Source: Heligmosomoides polygyrus polygyrus (taxonomy: Eukaryota > Nematoda > Chromadorea > Rhabditida > Heligmosomidae). From it: 64,000 nucleotides of DNA. The position numbers were made by a program, and so were the translations under genes. The notes under the pieces are model-generated. The model was not told the DNA's origin. It saw only the letters and a list, made by a program, of their open reading frames with translations, and did no database searches. Where the stretch lies: positions 60,050,969 through 60,114,968 of the forward strand of contig OX377205.1 of the NCBI GenBank assembly GCA_947396885.1, given 5' to 3'. Position 1 is the stretch's first letter. Each line of letters begins with the position of its first letter. This document shows, one piece after another, positions 51,001-64,000 of the stretch.

Positions 51001-54000
51001 GGTTGTTCCTTTCCTTCCTGATCGCTCTCCTGGTCCACCCTACAGGTCCAACTTTCCCTCTCCAACGCCCCATTAGTGGTCCTCCCATGCTCACGGCAGA
51101 TGTCAGTGACACGTATTCGGAATCAGGGCGCTCAGAAATGCGCGCAGTAGCCGTTGTGTCAAGCAGGAGGAGGCTGCGCTTCCTCGGCTTCAGCAGCATC
51201 CCATGCTGAAAGGCACATCTTGTCCGCGCGTGATTCGATGAGGCGTATCTCATGCAGGTAAGATCATTCAGACGTCATCGAAGGCTAACACAATTATATA
51301 AGTGATAGCTTTACGCAAAGCATTCTTAGTTAGACTCAGTCACCTTCCTTTCTACAGAGAGGTTATACTTATCCAACTTTTCTTCTGAAAAACTGTGATT
51401 TGCGGTTGTAGGAATCTCAGTCAAAGCTCAAATTCTTCAACGTGACTTTGTTAAATGCCTTCAGCTTACCGTCCAACAATCTGCTTGGATAGACAGGCAA
51501 ACACGCTACATCTACATTAACTCTACGCAAAGGAACAAACAAGGAATGGCTAAGTGTGAATATAGAGGTGTCGTGCGTATCAACATTAGAAAAACAACCA
51601 AAGGACCCAGACCAATCACCTGTATCACACCTGTCGTCCCGTTGATCATCGACTTGCTCGAGCAGGCGCCAGAAGCGTCTTCATTCGCTCATGTCGCGTG
51701 CCAGAGTGCTCCAATGGATCCTCCTCACTCGAGGTACCGAAGAGCGTCATAGCGGTCGTTCAGGGCTTTCACGAAGAAGTCCGACCAACGCGTTGTGGGC
51801 GTCCTGGTGTTCTCTTGACATCCCGCGGAATCCAGTCGGTGACGGCTCTCGTCCAGCGGGTGTCTGCGAAGCGCATTACGTGGCCGGCCCACCTAATTTT
51901 CGACAACTTGGCCCACGCCACAGCGTCTCTGATCTTCGAACGTCGGCGAAGCTCGGAACTCCGGAGGCCTTCTCTCACTTGCGTGAGTCGTGTCACTCCG
52001 AGCATCGTCCTCTCGATTCCACGCTGCGCGACGCTGATCGCGTGTTCATCCTGCTTTCGGCTCCAGGACCTAACTCCAACGCGACGTCGCGCGCTAGCCG
52101 CGTGAGGCATCACGGCGCTGAAACGCGGACGTGCGCTCGGTGACGCATGGTTAGCGGTGGAGCAGGAAATGTTCTCAGTGTTTAAGCTCCCAGACCACAT
52201 TTCTAGCAAGGAACTTAGGATCCCACAGAATGTGTTAGGCAACAGTACGCAGTAGGACAATTAATCCAAGAATGGGTGATAGTGACCTTTTTGCGTCGTA
52301 TGGCCATAACCACGGGTAAAAATTAACCGAAGAAGTTGTAGATGGCAAATACTGACGCCAGAAACCATCCACATGACCAGGATTCCTGTATAAACAGTCT
52401 CTGATCGTCCCATTGAAACCACATTCATATACCATCTCCAAGAAACGTTGAGTTGAGGCAATGGCGTGCCGCATGTCCCTGTAGGAAGTGGCAATGGCGT
52501 GCCGCATGTCCCTGTAGGAAGCGACAACTCGTCCAATTTCGTCGCGCACCGTGCGCGACGCCAGGTGGGTTCGCGCGGCGTTGGAGTTATGTCTGCCCCC
52601 GCCTGCTTTCGTATAGCCCAGGTCTCTGAGGCGTATGTTAGGGCAGGAAGAACGGTAGAGTCGAATAGGTGGGCACCAAGTGGACGTTCTCCGTCTTCTT
52701 CGTGACTTCTTCGACGCTCTTGAAAGCTCCCCAAGCCGCTCGTTTCCTCCTGCTCAGCTCCGGCGCTAGGTCGTTGGCCATATTGACTTCGCTACCCAGA
52801 TACACGTAGCTGGAGCATTCGGAGATGTTCGTTCCGTTGAGCGAGGATGGGGCATCAGAAACTTGTCCGTTCCTCATGAACTTCGTCTTCGTAAGATTCA
52901 GCTGCAGCCCAACGTTCCCACATACACGATCGAAGTCGGCCAGCATTCGCTCCGCCTGGCTGATGCTCGGTGTTATGAGTACGATGTCGTCAGCGAAGCG
53001 AAGATGGTGCAGTTGCCGGCCGTCGACCTTCACTCCCATGTCTTCCCATTCTAGTTTGCGCATGACGTTTTCGAGGGTGGCGCTGAAGAGCTTCGGGAAT
53101 ATGGTATCCCTCTGCCGAACCCCTCTCTTTACGTCGATGACGACTTTGTTGTAGAATGCTGAGATCTTGGTCGTGAATCCACAGTTCAGCTCTCGAAGGA
53201 CTCCGATGTACTGGGTAGGAACGCCCTGAGTGAGCAGGGCGTCGATGACCCCTTCAGTTTCGACGGAGTCGAATGCCTTTTTCAGGTCGATGAACGTAAG
53301 GCACAGCGGCAGCTTGTACTCTCGCGACACTTCGATGAGCTTCGTAATGGTGTGTATGTGGTCGATCGTGCTGAATCCTCTCCGAAATCCTGCCTTCTCG
53401 CATGGCTGTCCTTCGTCCAGCGTCCTGCTGATCCTATTCATGATGACTCGAGTGAACAGCTTGTAGACTACGGACAACAGGCAGATCGGCGATAGTTGCC
53501 AATGTCTTGCACGTCTCCCTTCTTGTACAGCTAGACGGTCTTGCTGGTCTTACACTGAGATGGAGCCTTGCACTCCGACAGGTAGCGCGTGAAGAGCCGC
53601 GCCAGGGTGTTGATGAGCGCTGGCGGGAGATTCTTCAGGTGTTCGGGTCTGATCCTGTCGGGACCGGGTGCTGTACGTTTCTCCACCGACGAGATGGCGT
53701 GTAGGATCTCGGAAGGGAGAACAGGGGGGACGACGTATCCATCCTGCGGAAGATGGCGTGGGGGCAGGTGAACGTGGCTATCGAAAAGATCGGAGTAGAA
53801 GTCGTGAATGACCTTCTCCGTGGTCCTTCTCGAAGAGGTGACGGTTCCGTCAGGACGTCGGAGAGCGATCATCTTGGTCTTGAAGTTGGCGAAGTTTCGG
53901 CGGGCATTGCGGATGCTCAAACCTGCCTCTGCAACTTCAGCCAACACTTCCGCCCTTCTCTTATTAAGATCCTCCTTTATCGCCGCTCTGCATAGCTTAG

Positions 54001-57000
54001 CAAGCTCGGACGTCAGTTGGTAGTTGCCTGACGCTCGTGCTGCTCCACGCAGCACGAGCTCGAGAGTTTCCGGAGAGAGGCGTCTCTTGATGGTCTTCAG
54101 CTCTCGCCTTCCTTAGCACTATCGCGGAGATGGTGCACGAAGTGGTCGCATTCTTGTCGATGTTGTCCATAACGATACCTTCCCAAAGGCCGCCGAGAGA
54201 GGTGGAACTGTAAAGGTCCCAGTTGATGGTCGTTCTGGGACTCCTCTTCTTGAACTTCACGGCCTCTCCTTGACGCGAAAAGCGGAACCTTGCGCGCAGG
54301 AGGCGGTGGTCCGATCCCGTGTAGAACTTGGGGACAACGGAAACGTCGGTCAGGCAATACTTGCGGTTGAAGATGATGTGGTCGATCTCGTTGTGGAACT
54401 GGCCACCGGGGATTCCCAGGTCCATCGTAGGGAGGGAGGCTTCTGGAACTCTGAGTTTTCATGGATGGTGTTGGTCGACGTGATAAACTCAGACAGCCTT
54501 TCACCTTGCTCGTTTCACTCCAAACCGTTGGTTCCGATGTGAAGTTCTTCCGACGACCTTCGGTCCGATCTTGGCGTTGAAGTCGCCGACGATCACCTTG
54601 TAGAAGGTGTGATCTTCCTTATAGAACTTCTCCAGCTCCGCGTAGAAGGCTTCGACCTCTTCGTCGTCGTAGTCGGATGGGGCATACGCGACGAATGCAG
54701 TCAAAGCTGGCACGGAGCCACATCGCTTCAGTCGCAGACGTCCGATTTGGGTTGTCAGAGACTCGTACGAATCGATGTTCATGGCCAAGTGCGTGTTGAC
54801 GAGGACACCATCGTCGCCTACTCCCCTGCTGTCGCATGTTCCGAGGAGCAGTTCTTCTCCGGAGTCGTAGGCGGCGTGTAGGGTGTGAGGTCTTCTCGTT
54901 TCGGTCAGTCCGATGACGTCGTACTTGATCTTCCTGGCTTGCATCATCAGGTCCTCAAGGGATGCTTCCGATGCGAGCGTGCGGGCGTTGTAAGTAGAGA
55001 TGGTCATCCTAGTCCTCCTCAATTTGCGCAGCCTGGTTAGGCCCTGAGATTTTTGCAGCCTCTCCGTACTCGTCCTTCCCATCGCTGCAGAAATGGGGAC
55101 TCTTTCGGTCAGGGGAACGAGGCCCTGCAGTGCTGCTGTTTTTGACTGAAGTACACACGGGCGGCTAGCCGGGCTCTGTCGTGCGGGCGAAGAACTCCGG
55201 GCAGCCAGCCAGGCTGCCCGAAGGGACGGGGCGAGACTTAAGGCGGCCTCGAATCGCCTTACATTCACTCTCAGTCTACCGAGTTTTGGCCGAGCCGGCA
55301 CAGTTACAATCCGCACAGTCACGGACATGAACATGCCGCTCCCACGCACATGGAACGCGTCGACCCGACACAGCAGGAGCAAGGAGTCCATCTCCTTCAT
55401 CCCACCTGCGTCTCTGGGCAGTACACGGTCGCATTTGGTTCGCGTTTAATTCTCCTATCCACCGCCCGGGGACGCACCACGTGGTCCTGCTACAAGCGGC
55501 CCGAGATCCCTCTTAGCAAGAGAGCCCGAAGGCTCTCTATCGAGGGAGATCCGTGGACCCAGACCAATACACATTATAAAGGTACTATCCAGTGTCCCCA
55601 TAGTTCGCTAGTTCGAAAGCTTTAATCCAAATAGTATCTGTGTTGTCCGTATGAATATTGAGTTCGAAGAAAACGGATCTGGGATTACTTGAGCCTAACG
55701 GATCGTTCAAGTTATCACTTTTTACTGAGGTAGACACATTATACAACAAGAGATCCAAAGCTTATTTACCTTCAGTGTCAAAGCTTACAAGCTAGGCATA
55801 ATGACGCGCAACAGTCACATCTAGAATCGCAAATCCATAGGCTTAGAGCGCATTGATTATTAGGGTAACTGAAATCCCCACTAGCAAACAAGGAAACGCA
55901 CAGGCCGTAAGGTCACTGACACACTTACATAATCGAATGTTGCTCTTCGGAGAGCACCTTGAAGAAGGATGGACACCGATGATGCGAGCATGAGACTTCC
56001 TATCTGTACATTACTCGCAGCCACTTGGTAGGAGGTATTAACGCTTTCGTTAAATATCAATATCAGCTTCCGACAGAACCACTAGAAAGAGATCAACGAG
56101 AACCACAGCATAAGCCAAAGCATGTGCGTTTTTAGAAAGCGACAAGATATTCGTGAGAATACCATTTACGGCCATCGCCTGCACCGAGGGAATATTTCGC
56201 GTTTCCCTGAATATGCAACACATCATTAAGTGAGAAGACCACCCAGTCAAACTTAAAGGAGAATGCGCCTAATGGCCAGCGAACATTGAACAAGTGGCGG
56301 AAGGTCGCTTAGTGTCATAAAAATATCAGAGTGAATTGATTGGGGAACATGGGATGCGAAATCATTATTATTAACACTGACTTTAGAGAGTGGAGCAGAA
56401 GCAGATACAGGAACAGAAACCGAAGGAGAAGGCACCAGAAGACCAGATTGGTCGTTAGATTTAGCGGAAGCATTAAAATTTCGTCCAACAAACAAAGGCA
56501 GAGCGGGACATATAACCCTTTTGAGAAGGTGACAGCAATTAATAAGTAAATCTCAATAAACAACTGGACTTTAGCTATATTAGGTCAGTGCGACGAAGGC
56601 TTACCCATTCTATAAACTGGTAGGTCTACATGGTGTAGCCAACCGGCAAGGAAGTCCATTGATGCAGTCAAAATTAAGTCTGACACACTTAGAAGAAGGT
56701 GGATGCTCTCTTGGATTCAGAAACTCCAATAACAATAATCGAAAGAGCCATTTATTCCGATTCGCAACAGTCAGTTGACATGTTAATAGCTTTGGATGAA
56801 TCTGATTCAGCGGTACTGTAGGGTTTTTTCCCTGATTCCAAGAAACAGGATGTGTGATACTTGCACGAAGTAGAGGAAACGACCGTTATAGTACCTTTAC
56901 AACGCGAGATAAAGACGAACACTTTATTAATAACGATATTTAACGAACAAACAAACAAAAAAAAAACTGGCTGACGACGAGAGGGCAAGAGAGGGGGAAG

Positions 57001-60000
57001 TTGGTGGCGGCGTCCGGTGGGGTTCCTCCAAAACTAGCCATTCCGTCCGAACTCGAATGTGGGAGCCGCCCTATTCTTCCCGTCCGGGTGCGCTAAGATC
57101 AGCTGCGCTAGATCAACGCTAGACTCCCAGCGCCACTCAACCAGCGCTCATCTCCTTATTCGACCACACTGCGATAAAGGTCAAGACTGCGCCTAATGAG
57201 CCCGCCGCTTCATCGGGAGGCCTTGACCACCTCTCCTTAATAATATTAGATGAAGTTCCAAGCCTACAATTTCTAGGAGGCAATGATGAAGAGTCCAGGA
57301 TGTGGTGTTTGGGAACACATGGTAAAGAGGAGGTAATTGGCTCGCCTCTAGCAAGAATATTGCAGTCTAGTGTTTTTCTCCCTTAGGTATCTTAACTCAC
57401 AATATAGCTTCTCGACTTTGAACGTCAAGGAACCTAATCCATCTTTGTAGTACAACAGAAATTCAATGATGGTTTTTATGTAGGTCGATGTCTCAGAGTC
57501 ACTGCTCACATCGTATAGCGCCTCCAAAAATTTGGTTTCAAGTAGGCGAAGTTGCCTCGACTAATCCACGCCTGTGTCCGCTAAACTTCGCGACAACTTA
57601 GACTAGATTCGACAGAACCAAAAAGAGTGTTTGACCCTGGGGTTGGCAAGGAACCGACAGTAGAGCGAAGCCTTGCCATCAGGCTTGACACAGTGACGAC
57701 GAGCAGCTGGCTGCCTAACGAACTCTCGCGTCGAACAGCGAGAATGCAGCACAGACATAGATGGAGACATCCGAACGAGGCCTGCAGCTATAGAACAGCT
57801 TGCATAAAACGTGGTAGAAGCGATAGAGGTGTGTGTTATACGGATAGCAGGGATCGAGAAGATTGTCCGAGCGACCCGTAGCCTGTCCCACACGCAACGA
57901 ACGATTCTGCTAGTTGTAACACCATTGCTTTCATATGGTCGAGTTGCATAAGTCATTGCACTCGACTTCTCTGCGTTCTCAGTTTTATATTGTGTTTATT
58001 GCAGCTCGCTCAGACCCTGGGTGCGCTGGAGTCAATTCTCAATGCAGCTCGTGTTGCCTCGCTGAGTTTCGAGCCTCCGAAGGTGCGTTTTAATTTACAA
58101 TCTTTTAGATGATAGTGCCTTATCGTAACACACTCAATTCTCAGTGCGCATATTCATGGCCATGATCGAATTGTACCTGAGAGTACTCCAAAGACCACCT
58201 CAAGAAAGCACGATGTCTGGTACATCAGCTTAATTCCTTTCGCTTCAACGACTTGCTTCAAAGACTTAAAAAGAGAGTCTGCAAACTTGCGGTGAGCTTT
58301 TGCGATGCAATTTTTACAGAATGTAGGGTCCCGTCTGGGGAGTCCGACACCGTAGTTCATTCTTCGAGGAGGCTCTTATGTGGTCGAAAAAAGCTATGAA
58401 AACGTGAGGCGCTAAGTTAATCAGGCCCTGCTGGCTGCCATCCAATGAATACGGTCGGTTAGTGCAGTGGATAGGGCGTGGCCTCATGCGGGCGACGCCG
58501 AAGATTCGGCATCTGCGATGCGACATTTTTGCATTTCAAGTGACTGGTTGAGATTTGAGAGGTCCTGACGACTACACAATTTTCAGCAGTTTTCTGCACA
58601 TTTTTCCAGCTGCATGCTAAGAGAGTAATGTTCTTGCGGCTTGTTTATTACTGACCGGTTTTCAATCAAATGGCTTTGAAAAAGGTAGACAACACGCTCT
58701 GGTCTCCTTCTGCGCTATTCTGCTGTGCTGTTCTTCTTCGAGCATGTCTTCGCCCCACAGAAGCCGAGTAGCCGTATTCTTACCCTAAAGACCTAAAGAA
58801 AGACTTGGAGTATTCGGACCATACCTTTGCGTACCATCGGCCAGATTCAGCCAACCGACGTGGGCTTCTTCAGTTACATTAAATCGCTTACGAAGCAGTT
58901 TCATCCTACGTCATTGTTTACGACCTTCCCTTTGATATGCAGAAAAGGGACAACATCCTGAAGGTGTCTTCTGCATCATGCCCCATGTGCCTGTGTATTA
59001 CTGATGTTGAACGTTCATACACCTTTATGTTGAATACCTTTCTAGTTGCCTCTTGGTTAAAAATCGGTCAGTAATAAACAAGTCGCAAGAAGTTTATTCT
59101 TCCCAGCATACAGCTGGAAAATGCTCAGAAAACGTCTGAAAATGGAATAAACCTCGAGATCCCTGAAATCTCAACCAGCCAGTTGAAATGCAAAAATGTC
59201 GCATCGCAGAAGAACGTGCGACCTCGCCCTCATGGAGCAACGCCACTCACAACTGCGACGTCCGACCACGTTGGAATGGCAACAGGGCGTGATGAAGTTC
59301 GCGCTCACGTTTTCTCACGCCTTTTTTGACCACAGGAGAGTATTGAGAAAAAATTAAGTATGGTTCTGGACTCTCCACACGGGACCCTACACCCTGCAAA
59401 AATTTGCTTCGCAAAAGCTCGCCGCAAGTTTGGAGGCTCTCTTTGTTAGATTTTCTTCGTTGCGCTGTTACTAAGATTAAGACGAAGGTCGGCGCTAATT
59501 AGTTGTTGTTTGCGATGGCTAGTCAATCTACTGTTGGTCGAACATTGGTTGGTCTTGGCTCGAAGCGGATCGACGACTGATTATGGTTCCAGGTGTGTTA
59601 AGGCCTTATGACGCGTGCACCTTCCAGCTCGTGATGGTTGGGAACACGCACTGAATGGATTCACGAATGGATTTTAGGGCGTCTTCCGCCGAGAACAGCC
59701 AGGGCTTCCATTCTTCCGGGATCTGTGAACTGGCGTTAGAATTGGTAGAAAGGGCAGAACATTGCCTTGTTTACCGACTGAATGTAACCAGTCGCTGTAC
59801 GGCTCAAAAACTCCATTACTAGAGGGGCTAAAGATAAACTATGTCTACCTCATGCCACTGCTTATGTCCGGGCCAACTACTTCATATATCATGCGGGTAC
59901 ACAATATGTAAAAATGGCCAAGCGTTTTTCCTGGTTCTCCAACACTCTCAACCTTTAGGAGGGTCTTGAACAAGTTTTTACACTCTGTTTGATGCCGTTT

Positions 60001-63000
60001 CGCCAACTCCCACTGCGGCTGCTCACTACTCTGGCTAATTTCTCATGTTCTACAGTTGCATCACTGTTGCTCTTACCTATGCATCTATCCCGTTATGTTA
60101 CCGTTTATTACCGTTTTAGCCAGCCGTTCAGAAGTTGAGTGTTTCCTCACATGTGCACTCACGTGGTGCAATAAATAAATAAACACACAGCCAATGTCCA
60201 GAAATCTGAAGCACATATCAAGAAAGCCCTGACTGACGTCGATGTTCGCCCTTCAGTTCTGTTCTAACTAGTACCTAGGGTTTTTGATTTTTGGGTTCTT
60301 AGGATTACAGCAAATATCCTTTTTGGTCCTTAGGATTAGAACGAATATCCTTTTTTAGGACCCTGCAGCTCTAGCTGAAGAAGGCTTAAAGAAGCTCTTC
60401 ACAAAGAAGGGCGATCCGTTGGGACTATTCGGCGAGCCCGTGTTGGGCTCCGTTTCCTTGGATTTGCTGGACAAAAAAGGATAAAAGGAACGTTGCGTCC
60501 ACATCTTATGCATCTCGGCAGCTGAGATCATAGTTTTCGAAGCGTTTTGTGAGGCTTATTCAGCCGAGCCAGAGTATATCCATGACATGTTCGAGTTTTG
60601 TTAGAGACAATTTCCCAAGACAGAAAGGCTACTGCAGACGATGCCTAAGTACGCGATGGATGCTCATGTACTTTCTAATCAGTCCAATATTTGGTTCTGC
60701 ATCGCGACACCGGAAATTGGAATTCGATTCGAGACTGCCTCTTTGGGGATGTCTAATCGCTCTGTGTGGCACTATTTAGTGGCTCCTACATTCTACTGCT
60801 TTTCTTCAACGGATTTCTTACGCTGGATTGCTATCGCAGTTTTGTCACGCCTCTTCTTTTCGTAGCTCCATATGAGAAGTGTGTTACACTAGCGAAGGGT
60901 GATCTCTACGGTATTTTCAGAATTTGGTCGAAGTCGCACATTATGAAGTGTTGTTATTTTGTTATAGACTAGTATGAGTTGTTGATTTCCTCAGTTTTGG
61001 AGGCTCGTAGTTACGCTTGTGATATTGTTATGTTTGTTGTTGTTTGAGACTATCACCTAATACATCAGGGAATGAAGGATTTACCGTGTGGATTCCTTAT
61101 TGTTTTTGAAGTTGTTTATTGTTATTGTTAGTTTATTGTTTCCCTCCTTATTGTTTGATTGCGGTGCTTTTAGAAGAACCCAAAGTTTCCGTCGGTTTGA
61201 TTGTTCCCGCCTTTGATAGCGCTCCAACCTCCACCCTTTGATAGGAGACTTGGACACAGAAAGACATGTAGTTTCAAACATATATAAATCACATGACATG
61301 CCACCCAAAAATTAAGGAGTTTAGTCCATCCTTCGTGAGAGTCGAGAAGTGTTTTGTGTCATGGAGGTTTATTGCATGGATTTTGAAAGCACTAAGAATT
61401 GAATTGAAGTTTGGAAGCTATGATGGGGAAGTATTGTCCAGAAAATCAGTGGTCACTTACGTACAAAACTCATTTCGAGCTAGAGGTAGAGAACCTTAAA
61501 GTAACGGAAATCCTCGCTTTGAATAGAGAATCGCCGAGAGAAGCAGGTCGTAGCAAAGCCCAAGCGATTCATCCGAAATTTAGCACAGAGTTTGAAGTAT
61601 CAACAATGCCCTACTCAGCCTCCTTGCATAGGGGAAGGGAGCCTGTGCACTACTAAACACCTCGGCGCCTCACAGTTCGCATTCGCTTCCTTGCTAGGGA
61701 ACTGTTTGCTTCCAGGCCTGGCCAGTGTCCTCAGTCTTCCTTCATTCTGTTTCGCGGCACGCATTTGTTTTTGGTCGCTATGGAAATGCTCGTTTGCTTG
61801 GTCATCTGGTTTCCACTGTTCCAGCGCGACAGGTTCTGGCTTTATTTGGTGGGGTGCTAGAGAATTTCTTGTGAAAAACTTGGTCCATTGGTCCACCTTT
61901 CTTGCTTGTTGCTTATTAGCACACGAACTTCAGATTCGTGTTCACGACCTCGATCACCCCCAGGGCACGTTCCCGGGCACATGGAAGACATCTGGGTATT
62001 TTTCGCTACTTTCGCGCCCCTCTATTCCCCCCCCCCCCCGATTTTATGATTAATTCATGACTCATCGCTTAGCGGACTACTATATAGTGCGATCATAGGT
62101 GAGGCCGCTCTCGCACTATTGGTCATTGGTTTCATTTTTAGAGGCGTTTCTACTTGTCTACGTCTACTAGTCCGCTGTGTTGGTCTAGCTTCAATTGTAA
62201 GCCACGAGGCGGAAATGAGCCTTGAGTCAGGCGGAAATTTCGATGGGGTATGGCGAACGCTCGGCCAACGCTTGCGCTGTTACGAGAAACATTCAGTTGC
62301 AACCTTCGGTTCAGCAACGTTATCGGTCACGCCTATCCCAGGTCCCCTACCCACTAATTTTCAGTTACGCCGTTGCATGAGTTCCGCCACGGTCTGCTTT
62401 GCGTACGAAGATTTTCCACCCTCCAAGCAACAACGTGGCCACAAAAGAGGGAGAGCGTGGACGTTGCAGAAATATTTTCCAAATGTAGCTGGCGCTGTTT
62501 CTGAAAACTTCGCTGGCTGCACTGGGTTCGCCTTCGACTTCAGTCATTTCCTAGCACAGGTCCCCTCCGTCCATGAGTTTCCGCGTGCGGGTCCAGTATG
62601 TCCTATCCGTGGGTACTCGCAAAAGTGGTAGCCTTTGGAAGCGCTTCTATATTTTACAGCCGACACTGTTAAAATACTTCGCACTACACGAATTTATTTG
62701 AAATTTACATTTATTAAATGCTTCATATGTCAGACGAAAAGATGCAGCACAACGCAGTAAACAACTAGAATAATAGCAAACCGAACTAGACAGTAAAAGA
62801 AGCGACCAGGTGGGCTTCATAGCCCTCCTTGCAAGTACCGATTAGGAATTATTTTGAACTTTCACATTATCTAAAATAACTCGTACTTTTTCTATCAACT
62901 TGCACGCTTGCTCTCACGAGTTTGTCACCCTTGAGGGGCAATCACCAAATGGAGGCAACGTTCCACAGCGCCTGTCGAGCTTTTTCGAATTAAGGAAAAG

Positions 63001-64000
63001 CGTGGCTGGACTCGAAAAAATCATGTCTTCGGGTTTGCATTTGTTTGAAACTAAAATTGACCGTCTTCTCAGAAAATACAATAGGTACGTTGACCGGGAA
63101 CTTTGGGATCCAGAAAAGATGCTCACTATATAAATTGTTGAACTCTAGGCTGAAAGTCAGCTGAGGTTCATAAGTTTATAGATGATGAAGGTAACTCAGC
63201 CGTCACTGCTTTGAAGAGCCTTCCATACTGGCCCTGGAGCGTATCGCACCCCGAAAGCAATAGCGGCGATACGAGCTTCGCACGGGGGAGAAACACGTCA
63301 CACTCCATGTCAGGAGACGCAATGAAATCAGTGTAAGGGCTAGGACGTCACCCGGAAGTGGCGCGCAGAACCCCAGCTCGAGTTCTGCGGTCAATATGCT
63401 ATGCGAGGGCTACCGAGATATGAACGACCTCGACTAAAGATGCTAGTTCGACTGGGACTCTGAATCGGGCTCCTCGAAAAGTTAGGGCCCAGAGCTTAAA
63501 AGGCCGACGAAACTCACTGATTTTGGCTTCATGTACAAGTTGACCAATGAGCTTAGTCTGCATATCTGACCACCGCAAAATTCCGCTAGTAGTGTATACA
63601 GACAGAGGAAACCCGTTTCGTGAGTAAGACCTGTAAGGTCTCATTAGAGCTCATTCCATGGATCATTCCTTGCAAGAGTTGCAGCAAAGTGTAATCGACT
63701 AGACTGCAGTTTTTCCACTTGAACGAAATCTGATCCCTTTCAGCAGCATCTGAAATTAGCGAAAACTCTATGGATGGTCTTTAGAGCAATTGGATAGCAT
63801 CGATCGGACGAATAAGATTTTTTGTGTCCGCAAGACGGCGTCTTTTGCACCTCTCGATTTCGTAATTCGAAGTACGGTGGTGATGATGGCAGTTCCGGGA
63901 ACGAAAAACCAACCCACAATTATAACACTCCATCGGAGCGCATTTTCTGCCACCCTTGGATGACGGCGGCGCTGACGTCGTCGGCCCGTCTGTGGCGACG

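Overview
The window looks like a chromosome segment from a strongylid (clade V, hookworm-like) nematode. Many short exons are separated by introns with TTTCAG-type acceptors. Trans-splice-like acceptors sit directly at start codons, and two genes are close-packed in tandem. Mariner, MULE, BEL/Pao, RTE and CR1-like mobile elements fill the introns. This assignment is inference from sequence style; no database search was possible. Most of the DNA is repeat-derived, and only three or four host genes are supported.

Layout: (1) 1-11.45 kb holds the C-terminal half of a tyrosine kinase gene (+). Five exons are visible between 2381 and 11364, spread over introns that contain a CR1-like LINE remnant (upstream), a 2.1-kb element with long terminal inverted repeats (4.5-6.6 kb) and a dead mariner (9.7-10.66 kb). 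(2) 12-28.74 kb is a transposon nest. A second Tc1/mariner remnant is followed by a complex array of ~146-bp and ~690-bp repeats with inverted copies (12.95-18.31 kb). The array is split by a Mutator-like element (18312-28599, 9-bp target duplication). The transposase exon of that element is itself split by a BEL/Pao-type LTR element (20756-24872, 5-bp target duplication, apparently identical LTRs). That LTR element keeps a 955-codon Gag/protease frame but has no reverse transcriptase or integrase. (3) 29.2-36.0 kb holds a small unidentified gene (-) lying head to head with an 18-exon DEAD-box helicase gene, DDX10 (+). (4) 36.3-60.5 kb holds UTP15 (+), a WD40 protein of the small-subunit processome, with 16 proposed exons. 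Its introns are inflated by a 1.1-kb foldback element, a MITE, RTE and CR1 fragments, a nearly complete antisense CR1-like LINE, and an antisense RTE LINE that itself carries a 542-bp insertion. (5) 60.5-64 kb has no recognised gene, only a few low-confidence ORFs.

DDX10 and UTP15 both act in nucleolar 18S rRNA maturation. They lie 299 bp apart (stop to ATG), with a poly(A) signal, a U-rich stretch and a splice acceptor abutting the second ATG. This is the architecture of a nematode SL2-type operon, so co-transcription of two ribosome-biogenesis proteins is the most economical reading. No CRISPR, prokaryotic feature, rRNA or convincing tRNA gene was seen.
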